Source: Lachnospiraceae bacterium (GTDB taxonomy: Bacteria; Bacillota; Clostridia; Lachnospirales; Lachnospiraceae). Taken from it: a DNA stretch of 64,000 nt. Both the position numbers and the translations under genes were made by a program. The stretch spans positions 62,001 through 126,000 of the forward strand of contig CABJBM010000007.1 in NCBI GenBank assembly GCA_902363835.1, given 5' to 3'. Positions 8,182-15,383 of this stretch are shown here, in pieces; the first letter of the stretch is position 1, and every line of letters begins with the position of its first letter. The notes under the pieces were generated by a model. It made no database searches and was not told the origin of the DNA. It worked only from the letters and a program-made list of their open reading frames with translations.

Positions 8182-9102
8182 TTAAAATAATGAAACAGCA
8201 AAGGTCATGGCTGAAAGAAGGAAAAACAAAATCATCCCAAGATTTAAAAAAAGCGTTTTAAATGCCCCTTTGCCCCACTTCTCCATAAGCCCCGGTTGGA
8301 GTACCAGACGCCTTTGGCTGACAAAAAACAAAATGGTTCCAACAAAAACCGCTCCAAGCATAAATACGGAATACCCCACAGCAAGCAGGGGATTATCTCC
8401 AATGTGAAGCGCTGCAATGGAGCCGAGAAAGTTGATCATCATATGAAAAACTATGGTATAACCAAGTCTTCCCGTCTGAATATAAATATATGCAAACACC
8501 AGGCCGATTCCAAAGGCATAAAAGAACTGATAAAAGTTTCCATGGATTAAGCCGAAGACAACACTGGATACCAGGATCGCCGCCTTATCACCATACAGAC
8601 GGATCCGGTCAATCAGGAGCTTACGAAACAGAAACTCCTCACATACAGGAGCCATTACCACCATAGTGACAAAAATCGCCCAGGTGCTTAAACCCTTCAT
8701 CACTTCCTCCACGGGATTGATCATGGGCTTTCCCAGAAGGGCGCAAATAAGACTCATAAGGGCCTGGCCCATGAGGTTTCCGAAAAATAAGGCACTCATA
8801 CAGATTAAGAATCCGGAAACAAGCATTCCTGTTCCGGCCTTTTTTACCCTTGGCCTGCAAAAAACCGGCATATCCTTTACAATCAGGAAGGTAACAGCTC
8901 CTCCTGCAACATAATTAGCCAGGGAGGTAAACACCATGTACCAGTTCCCAAAAGTTATTTCCATTCCAAACTCGGACAATACAAGAGCAATGACCCCTAC
9001 TTCAAGCTGTATCATAATCGTTACAAGGAGAAATGCTCCGCAACCAATTCCCACCCTTGAAAACGCCTTCCATGCACTTCTTCTGTCTCCCACTATTCTC
9101 AT
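8182..9102 (-). CDS. CPBP family intramembrane metalloprotease
   Basis: This is a CAAX-protease/bacteriocin-processing (CPBP, Abi) type membrane protein of about 306 residues with about eight hydrophobic segments. It carries the three family motifs: EEFLFRKLL (glutamate pair and Arg), a FGLIHGNFYQF His motif, and a late His in FHMMINFLGS. These residues form the metal site in Rce1-like proteases. AGGAGGT abuts the ATG at 9102, leaving almost no spacing. The GTG at 9093 (codon 4) lies 10 bases from AGGAGG and is probably the true start. Substrate unknown; roles in peptide maturation or immunity have been described for relatives. Confidence 0.87.
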   Translation of the reverse strand: MRIVGDRRSAWKAFSRVGIGCGAFLLVTIMIQLEVGVIALVLSEFGMEITFGNWYMVFTSLANYVAGGAVTFLIVKDMPVFCRPRVKKAGTGMLVSGFLICMSALFFGNLMGQALMSLICALLGKPMINPVEEVMKGLSTWAIFVTMVVMAPVCEEFLFRKLLIDRIRLYGDKAAILVSSVVFGLIHGNFYQFFYAFGIGLVFAYIYIQTGRLGYTIVFHMMINFLGSIAALHIGDNPLLAVGYSVFMLGAVFVGTILFFVSQRRLVLQPGLMEKWGKGAFKTLFLNLGMILFFLLSAMTFAVSLF

Positions 9103-9160
9103 ACCTCCTGCCAGTTGGTATCAGTTTATCACAGATCAGAAAAAAGCGCAAATTCCCTTT

Positions 9161-9688
9161 TTATCGACACTTCATCCTGAGACAATGCCCGTTAAAAAAA
9201 GAAAACAGCCGGTTCATGGCCGGAGCTGAATCAATTAAACTCTCCGGGTGCCATTGAATCCCCATTATAAGCCCCTCCTCGTCCTCCAAAGCCTCTATCA
9301 TTCCGTCGGCTGCATAAGCAGAGGCCTTAAGTCCTTGCCCCAGCTTTTTCACTGCCTGATGATGCATGGAATTGGTTTCCAGCTTTCCTGCCCCCAGTGT
9401 GGAAGCAAGCCGTGTTTCTTCCACTACCTCCACCCCATGGGTCAGATAGCTTCTTTTCCGTTTCTGCATATGCTGAAGGCTCGTTTTCTCCCGCAGGGAA
9501 AGATCCTGATAAAGGCTGCCTCCCATGAGAACATTTAAAAACTGGTGTCCTTTGCATATCCCCAGCATGGGGATTCTCCTGGTGATGGCGTACTGCCCCG
9601 CAGTGAAAAGCGCTTTGTCAATCTCCGGCCGGATTTCCCCCAGAATCGGCAAAGGCTCTACTACCGCAGAAAAAGGCACCCTGCTCAT
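9161..9688 (-). pseudogene. gamma-glutamyl-GABA hydrolase-like peptidase C26, N-terminus missing
   Basis: The visible 175 residues match the C-terminal two-thirds of PuuD-type class I glutamine amidotransferase-like hydrolases. They contain the nucleophile elbow GICKG (Cys45) and the WHPES motif (His147, Glu149), so the catalytic residues survive. Family members run to about 240 residues and begin with an I-G-I-T-type strand and a DGLLLxGGGD motif, which are absent here. Similarity begins at about VVEPLPILGEIRPE. Upstream DNA does not continue the family in any frame but encodes a fragment of another gene on the opposite strand. No good ribosome site precedes the first ATG. Probably a remnant. 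Confidence 0.72.
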
Positions 9689-9690
9689 AG

Positions 9691-9912
9691 ACCGGGCAGA
9701 GTGCTGTAAAAAACTCCGTTCTGTCCCTGATTGCCGTCTCTCCCCGCATGGGGCGCAGCAGCATAAAGGAAGCCCTTGCCCAACGGGGAACCGACTTAAG
9801 CGAGGGAAAGCTGCGTTCCATTTTAAAGGAGCTTTCCGACGAAGGCCTCATTAAAATCAACCGCACCAGAGGAGGATGTGAGATCACAGAACTGGGGATG
9901 GCGGTGCTTTAA
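9691..9912 (+). pseudogene. C-terminal remnant of a winged-helix regulator
   Basis: An open frame of 73 codons between an in-frame TAG (9688-9690) and a TAA encodes a winged-helix-like segment. It reads SIKEALAQRG, LSEGKLRSILKELSDEGLI and then NRTRGGCEITELG, the usual helix-helix-wing pattern (for example NrpR-type winged helices). There is no start codon with a ribosome site at its beginning, and the protein appears to be only the end of a larger regulator. It abuts the truncated C26 gene head to head. Exact family not identified. Confidence 0.5.
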
Positions 9913-9936
9913 ATGGTTTTTGGGACCGGATCCGGG

Positions 9937-10683
9937 CTATGCATGATATTTCAGTTTTGTATCCACTAGAAAGTCAACGCCCAGCCCCTCCGGTTCTTTT
10001 CTTGTCTCTTTATTTTCACGGTCAAACAATTCCGGATATTTGGATACCAGAGACCGTTCCTTGCTGACCAGACGGTTTAAATGATGATTTAAAACTCCAT
10101 GAAGCCGTTCAGAATCCTTTGCAAGGATGGCATCCACCATTTCTCTGTGCTGCTTTACAACCCCTGGTTCAATTCCCGAATCCGCCATGGCCAACATACG
10201 GATTCTTCTGTAATGGCCGGAGTTGGCAGCCAGAATATCATTGCAGTATCCCTTGTTGGCTCCATCGTAGAAGATGGAATGAAAATACATATCCTCTGCT
10301 AGAAACGACCGGATATCTTTCTTTTTTTCAAGCTGATCCTGTCTGTCCAAAGACATCTCCAATGCGGTGATCGCTTTTAAATTACAGACTGCCATAAATT
10401 CCAGCATCACATTTTCTTCCACGCAAATCCTCAAAAACCGTTCATTGCGGACCTTATCATAATCAATCTTGGATATCATGGTCCCCCGCTGGGGCAGAAA
10501 TGTAATGAGCCCCTCCTTGGAAAGGCTGATTAATGCATCCCTGACCGGAGTTCTTCCAACCTCATAAGACTCGCTTATGTCCTTGATACTGAATATCATT
10601 CCAGGACGCAGCTTTAAATCCAGTATATCGGATCTCAATACATCATAAATGGTATCTTCCTGGTTGTTTTCTGTGCCCCCCAT
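9937..10683 (-). CDS. GntR family regulator, FCD (FadR-like) subfamily
   Basis: This is a 248-residue transcription factor. The N-terminal winged helix (residues about 10-75) contains the GntR hallmark GRTPVRDALISLSKEGLI. The C-terminal FCD ligand-binding domain has a metal-site set D131-x3-H135, H179 and H201. AGGAGG lies 6 bases from the ATG. It is the last intact gene of the hydantoinase operon, separated from the HExxH gene by 12 bases, so it is likely autoregulated with the operon. FCD regulators usually bind an organic acid related to their pathway. Candidate operators are the repeated palindromes upstream of the transporter gene. Confidence 0.92.
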   Translation of the reverse strand: MGGTENNQEDTIYDVLRSDILDLKLRPGMIFSIKDISESYEVGRTPVRDALISLSKEGLITFLPQRGTMISKIDYDKVRNERFLRICVEENVMLEFMAVCNLKAITALEMSLDRQDQLEKKKDIRSFLAEDMYFHSIFYDGANKGYCNDILAANSGHYRRIRMLAMADSGIEPGVVKQHREMVDAILAKDSERLHGVLNHHLNRLVSKERSLVSKYPELFDRENKETRKEPEGLGVDFLVDTKLKYHA

Positions 10684-10695
10684 GAATGCCTCCTG

Positions 10696-11343
10696 TTAAT
10701 AACTTAATACTTCCCTGTACATCTTCAGGGCCTCGTTTGAATTATAATTATAATACAAAAGTATATCAAGCGCAAATGGTGAATAAGGAAATCCATTTAT
10801 TTTCTTGGAAAAATACATGCCGGCGATTTCGGACAGCGCCCTGACGGTTGATTTACTCTTGTAGCCCAACAGTTTCCACAAAACCACCTTTTCCCTTCTG
10901 GTGTAGATCCCCTCCTCCTCTTCCTCAAGGTAATGAAAAATCTCATGTCCCAGGATCAGCCTCTCCATCTGTTCCATTGTCAGCAGACCTTCCGGAAGTC
11001 CGCTTTTTGCAGCCAGCTCCATGGGTTCCTTCATGATCTGTATCTGGTCCGGAGGTGTAAAAAGGGCAAATAACACCTGGTCTGCTATCTGCCCTATATC
11101 CCCATACTCAACATTCAGCTTTAATTTTCCTGCCAGTTCCCAGGGATCCCAGGTTCCCAGACTGCTCATGACTTTATCCGCCATTTCATATCCGCAGCAG
11201 ATTGCATGTTCAATCATCCTCTTTTTTTCCGCTTCACTGACCTTGTCCCGCAGGATGTCCCTGGAGAATGCATACATTCCCCAGGACATATCCTCCACCT
11301 GTGCAAGGTTTTCTGCTATTTCCTGCAATATTTTTTCCGACAT
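10696..11343 (-). CDS. HExxH-motif protein, putative zinc metallopeptidase
   Basis: This 215-residue soluble protein is of unknown family. It has a HEIFH motif at residues 133-137 in a helix (MERLILGHEIFHYLEEEE), followed 35 residues later by Glu172 in ALSEIAGMYFSKK. That layout is typical of gluzincin-like or ImmA/IrrE-like peptidases (HExxH plus a downstream Glu). An N-terminal helical region precedes the motif. It sits between the hydantoinase gene (17-base gap) and the GntR gene (12-base gap) and is translationally close to both. GGAG precedes the ATG. It may process a protein or peptide related to the pathway or the regulator; this is inference from position. Confidence 0.75.
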   Translation of the reverse strand: MSEKILQEIAENLAQVEDMSWGMYAFSRDILRDKVSEAEKKRMIEHAICCGYEMADKVMSSLGTWDPWELAGKLKLNVEYGDIGQIADQVLFALFTPPDQIQIMKEPMELAAKSGLPEGLLTMEQMERLILGHEIFHYLEEEEEGIYTRREKVVLWKLLGYKSKSTVRALSEIAGMYFSKKINGFPYSPFALDILLYYNYNSNEALKMYREVLSY

Positions 11344-11359
11344 ATCCGTCTCCAGGCAT

Positions 11360-13489
11360 TTAATTCTGTTTTACGTTGGCTCCTACGATCACAATTTCTT
11401 CATCCGGCTCCAGAGATGATACCTCCAGATCGGTCAGCAATTCCAGCTGTTCAAAATCCTGGGCCGCAAAATCCGTGACCCTGGCGCCCATACAAATATA
11501 ATAATCGGGCCTTATAATCAGGTCCGTCTGGTAAACTGCCATATCATCCCAAAGCTGTTTCAGCGCTTCCAGGTAATCGGCCGCTTTTACCTTCCGGCAC
11601 ATACCTCTTCCTCTCTGAACCTTAATAAAGCCCTTTTTATCAACAATACGTATGGCACCGGGAGACTCGTCATCCACATTTTCCCCATAGATATAGAAGT
11701 AATCTGAACTTGCCAGAAGCTTTGTTTCCTCATCTGCAATCCGCATATCCTGGGCTGCCAGATGCCTGGCTTCCGATTCATCGCATTCCTTTAAAAGATC
11801 CGCAGTCTTAACCTCTGTGGATCCGGTTGCAATTGCCGTTACCTTGGAGGTCTGGGAATCAATCTCAACGTGGATTTCTACGGATTCCGCCGTTGCTCCG
11901 GATTCAATGGCTTTGTTTAACGCCTCATTCTTAATGGCGCGGATATCGTCCTTAGATGGAGATGGTATAATGCGTTCCACCACATCCCGCACCATGGAAA
12001 GAGCAACGCCAATGGAGGAAATGACCTCCGCATTTTCCGGTATGGAATATTTGACCCCCATCTTTTCACTGAAATATACGATCAGGGAGGCAGCCCCTCC
12101 TCCTACGCCCACCAGGGATATCTGATCCTTTTCCAGCTTATATTTCTCGGCCAGTTCCAAGATAACCGGTTCAATTTTTGCATAGGCCTTTTCCATGATC
12201 TGTTTTGCAATATCTTCTGCTGTGGTACCGCAGTAATCGGCCAGGGCTGTCATGGCCTTTCTGGCGGCTTCCACATTTCCATAAGAAAAATGCTCCGGCT
12301 TTACCAGTCCCAGCACATTAGCCGCGCAGGAATTGGTAAGCGTAACCGCAGAACCATCCTCCAGACGGATGCGGACATAATCGGCAGGATCACCGGGTTT
12401 GGGGGAGAAGAACTCCACCTTTGGCCCTTTGATTTTAACAGGATCCGTAAACACGGAATAATCCAGCCCTGCAATATGGGCGGAACGGGGACCTACATCC
12501 AGAACGCCCTGCTTGTTCGCCCGCACCATGGATCCTCCTGCCACGCCCAGAACCCGCACATCAAGAGAAGAGATATAGGTAGGATGACCTCCAACAATGG
12601 AATAATCAATGGCAGGACGGCCGTTTTTGATGACTCCGATGTTGGTGGTGGTTCCTCCCACCTCAAAATAAACGCCGTTGGAGGCACGAAGATACATGAG
12701 AGAGCCCATAACAGAGGCAGCAGGCCCTGACAGCATGGTCAGAACGGGGCGCTTTTTCATTTCAGAGATTTCCATTACCCCTCCGTCGCCTCTCATAATC
12801 ATAAGCGGCACATGAACCCCGGCTTCTCTTACGGAATCCTCCGTAGAATTGGCGGTATCCAGCATCTTTGGAAGGATGGAGGCATTGATGGCAGCGGTTC
12901 TTGTCCGTCTGGTAAGCCCGTAAAGCTTGGTAATATCAGAAGCCATGGTAGTTGGAACACCTCTTTCGCTGGCCGCCTGGTAAACCTCCTGCTCCGGTCC
13001 GCCGTCGTCTACGCCAAAAGCCATGGAAGAAACAAATACCTCTGCTCCTGCTTTCTGCATTTCGCCGATGGTTTTTTCCACTAGGGACTTTTCCAGCTTT
13101 TTAATGTTCAGAAATTCATTGACAATTTTAATCTTCTTTTGATTTCCCAGATCAATATCCGCAAGTCTGGTCTGCTTTTTAGCAAGGATTCCTTCCAGGC
13201 CGCCCTTTGCCATACCGATAACGCCCACTGAAGCCACGTCACCCTCGATCAGCGCATTGGTAGCCTGTGTTGTAGAATGGGCGACGAATACTACATCTTC
13301 CGGACTGATTTGATTTTCGTGCAGACAATTCTGAAAGGACTTAACCACTCCTGCCGCAACGCCTCTGGGATCGTCATGGGTTGTCTTCACTGAGGACTTC
13401 CCAATAATTTCATGGGTGGCATTATCAATGGCAACCGCCTTTGTATGGGTACCTCCCACATCAATGCCCATTCTTACTGATCTTTTCAT
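11360..13489 (-). CDS. hydantoinase/oxoprolinase family ATPase
   Basis: This 709-residue protein has the actin-like ATPase fold of HyuA/5-oxoprolinase A. The phosphate motif MGIDVGGTHTKAVAID is at the N-terminus, followed by HSTTQATNALIEGD near residue 90. The central domain holds FEVGGTTTNIG and a GVAGGSMVRA loop, and the later part has VGVGGGAASLIV. Members catalyse ATP-dependent hydrolysis of hydantoin, oxoproline or related cyclic amides. No HyuB partner is encoded nearby, which fits the single-subunit branch seen in Clostridia. It is expressed after a transporter gene and before an HExxH protein and GntR regulator. The substrate is unknown. Confidence 0.9.
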   Translation of the reverse strand: MKRSVRMGIDVGGTHTKAVAIDNATHEIIGKSSVKTTHDDPRGVAAGVVKSFQNCLHENQISPEDVVFVAHSTTQATNALIEGDVASVGVIGMAKGGLEGILAKKQTRLADIDLGNQKKIKIVNEFLNIKKLEKSLVEKTIGEMQKAGAEVFVSSMAFGVDDGGPEQEVYQAASERGVPTTMASDITKLYGLTRRTRTAAINASILPKMLDTANSTEDSVREAGVHVPLMIMRGDGGVMEISEMKKRPVLTMLSGPAASVMGSLMYLRASNGVYFEVGGTTTNIGVIKNGRPAIDYSIVGGHPTYISSLDVRVLGVAGGSMVRANKQGVLDVGPRSAHIAGLDYSVFTDPVKIKGPKVEFFSPKPGDPADYVRIRLEDGSAVTLTNSCAANVLGLVKPEHFSYGNVEAARKAMTALADYCGTTAEDIAKQIMEKAYAKIEPVILELAEKYKLEKDQISLVGVGGGAASLIVYFSEKMGVKYSIPENAEVISSIGVALSMVRDVVERIIPSPSKDDIRAIKNEALNKAIESGATAESVEIHVEIDSQTSKVTAIATGSTEVKTADLLKECDESEARHLAAQDMRIADEETKLLASSDYFYIYGENVDDESPGAIRIVDKKGFIKVQRGRGMCRKVKAADYLEALKQLWDDMAVYQTDLIIRPDYYICMGARVTDFAAQDFEQLELLTDLEVSSLEPDEEIVIVGANVKQN

Positions 13490-13515
13490 TAATATAACCG
13501 TTCCTTTCTAAAGAG

Positions 13516-13543
13516 GGAACTGGCAGCATTCCCTGCCAGTTCC
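13516..13543 (-). other. intergenic hairpin between transporter and hydantoinase genes
   Basis: A perfect 11-bp inverted repeat, GGAACTGGCAG with its complement and a 6-base loop, lacks a T-run on either side. It is better read as an mRNA processing or stability element, or partial attenuator, than as a terminator. Confidence 0.6.
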
Positions 13544-13620
13544 GCATTTATTTCATATTTTAACCTCATCAAGTAAATCCCCTGCTTCAATGCCGGAAAG
13601 ACATAAGTGATGGGCAGGAC

Positions 13621-14964
13621 TTACATTAAGCCACCATAAAGCACAAACGCAAGGATGCAGCAAATGAAGCCGACAATCCACCCTGTGGGTATGGACATCT
13701 TCATATAATCTTTTGTCGAAACCTTTGTATAGCCAAAGCCCCAGGCTACCCAGGACTGGGTGATGTCCAGATGCTGCGGTGCAATGGTGGTTATGGCAAA
13801 CAGCGGGTATAAGAATGCAACCGGTGCATTTGGAAGCGCAGCAATGACTACTGCCAGAATTGCGGTTCCGCATCCAACAAGGTTCAAAGGGCCTCTAAAG
13901 AAGCCCAGAGGAGTCAGGATTGCAAAAATAAGGGCAAGAACAAGAGCGCTCCTTGGAACAAAGCCTCCTAAAATAGCCGTAAAATACGGCGCGGCATATG
14001 CGGCGGCGTTGTTGAACATGGACAGGGTAAGCAAAAAGCCGATCATAGGAGCAACATCAATGGAACCATCGGTAAACAGCTTGGCAAAAAGCCGGCAAAT
14101 ATCAGAATAAGTTCCTTTCAGCTTTCCTGTAGTTGCAAGTGCGTAAATACCTGCGAGGCAGAATCCCAGGATAATGGGAATCTGAAAAACTACAACACCC
14201 AGAACCGGAAGAATTACGGAAATCCAGGAAATGGCCGGAGCATTATCACTTACGGTAAAAGATTTTGCAGCCCAGGCATGAGCCGCTTTTTTGCTCATGG
14301 ATAAGTTGGCCACTGCCAGCACCACCACCAGAGCAACTACCATGCAGATAATGCCCATCTGGAAATAATCGTTGTAAGTATAGTTTTCCGCAGCCGGGTT
14401 AAAGCCTGCATAAATAGTCTGATACTGTTTGAAGTTTACAATATTGCCAAAGATACCGGCCATAATGGATCCCATAAAGCTGAACATGGCAATAGGTGCC
14501 GGTACGCCCAGAGACAGCATGATGGGAAGCACAATAACCGCAATGGAGATTACAGGTCCGATTCCTGTCATGGACATAAAGATAATTGCAGTAACAATAC
14601 ATAATAATCCCATGGTAATTCTCGGCTTATCTCCGCCCAGCTCAACAACCTTACGGATAAGTGTTGATGCAATTCCAGTATCCACCAGAACTCTGCCGAA
14701 GAACGCACCAAAGAATACGTTGACCAGAATTGATTTTGCATACCCGGCCGGACCATCCGCATACACATAGGTCAGCACATCAATAAATGACTTGCCTTCC
14801 ATAGCGGAATTGGGCGAAATGGAATTTCCCAGCAACGCAAGCGCTGTCCAGAAAGTTGCCATGACTGCAAATCCCACCATGAGGTTCAGCCCTTTTACAC
14901 AGTACCATACCATGCCCAGGAAAGACAGAATCATGATAATTCCGATGATAACATTGACGTTCAT
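13621..14964 (-). CDS. ion-transporter-superfamily permease (GntP/CitM-like)
   Basis: This is a 447-residue integral membrane protein with about 11-12 hydrophobic segments, in the range of organic-anion permeases of the IT superfamily. It contains a repeated loop pattern (MTGIGPVISIAVIVLPIML near residue 130 and FFRGPLNLVGCGTAI near 360) resembling the re-entrant loops of these carriers. AAAGGAGGG precedes the ATG. As first gene of the operon with the hydantoinase and GntR genes, it most likely imports their substrate, perhaps a cyclic amide or a carboxylate. The start of the transcript carries repeated operator-like palindromes. Confidence 0.82.
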   Translation of the reverse strand: MNVNVIIGIIMILSFLGMVWYCVKGLNLMVGFAVMATFWTALALLGNSISPNSAMEGKSFIDVLTYVYADGPAGYAKSILVNVFFGAFFGRVLVDTGIASTLIRKVVELGGDKPRITMGLLCIVTAIIFMSMTGIGPVISIAVIVLPIMLSLGVPAPIAMFSFMGSIMAGIFGNIVNFKQYQTIYAGFNPAAENYTYNDYFQMGIICMVVALVVVLAVANLSMSKKAAHAWAAKSFTVSDNAPAISWISVILPVLGVVVFQIPIILGFCLAGIYALATTGKLKGTYSDICRLFAKLFTDGSIDVAPMIGFLLTLSMFNNAAAYAAPYFTAILGGFVPRSALVLALIFAILTPLGFFRGPLNLVGCGTAILAVVIAALPNAPVAFLYPLFAITTIAPQHLDITQSWVAWGFGYTKVSTKDYMKMSIPTGWIVGFICCILAFVLYGGLM

Positions 14965-15058
14965 ATGAACCCTCCTTTAAAAAATAAAGTTTATAGAAAC
15001 CTGCAAAAAGCTTTTTAAGCTTTCTGCCACCCCTTAAACGACAGTGAATCGCCGTTTA

Positions 15059-15086
15059 TACTAATATATTAGTACTAAAATATCAG
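15059..15086 (-). promoter_or_regulatory. two adjoining operator-like repeats upstream of the hydantoinase operon
   Basis: TACTAATATATTAG (15059-15072) is directly followed by TACTAAAATATCAG (15073-15086), a 14-base tandem repeat with two differences. The first copy extends to a perfect 16-bp palindrome, TACTAATATATTAGTA. On the minus strand they overlap likely promoter DNA (TATAAA follows). The GntR/FCD regulator of the operon is the natural candidate ligand. The rest of 14965-15300 is AT-rich with no gene. Confidence 0.62.
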
Positions 15087-15215
15087 ATTGTATATGGGTG
15101 TTATACCAGTATTTTCGTTATTATTTTGTTTATTTTTCACAAAATATTATAATTTATTCCTCATTAATTATATATATCAACAATGTCGAAAGCATAGAAT
15201 TCATGTCGATTTTTA

Positions 15216-15231
15216 AACTGATATATTAGTT
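15216..15231 (-). promoter_or_regulatory. third copy of the operator-like palindrome
   Basis: AACTGATATATTAGTT is a near-perfect palindrome sharing the core CTRATATATTAG with the two sites 140-160 bases away. The spacing allows DNA looping between bound dimers. Confidence 0.55.
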
Positions 15232-15317
15232 CTTCGTTTCTCTTAAACCATATTCTTATATTGTACTGATCTTTGGAGAAACTATTCTTTTCCCTTATTA
15301 TTTTTTTAATTACACAT

Positions 15318-15368
15318 ACAAAAACCCATTGCAGCGCCTTACAAGCAGGTGCTGCAATGGGTTTTTGT
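15318..15368 (-). terminator. terminator of the EF-G-like gene
   Basis: A perfect 18-bp stem (outer arms ACAAAAACCC and GGGTTTTTGT) with a 15-base loop lies 16 bases after the stop codon. On the minus strand the T-run forms part of the 3' arm. Confidence 0.85.
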
Positions 15369-15383
15369 CCCTATGTCAATTAT

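Noticed and set aside
8174..8197. 9-bp inverted repeat TGTTTCATT/AATGAAACA at the end of the CPBP gene
   Set aside because: AT-rich, overlaps the stop codon and has no T-run, so it is not called a terminator.
13553..13873. 106-codon minus-strand frame at the end of the transporter gene
   Set aside because: Overlaps the transporter in another frame with a Cys/His/Trp-rich product typical of a shadow frame.
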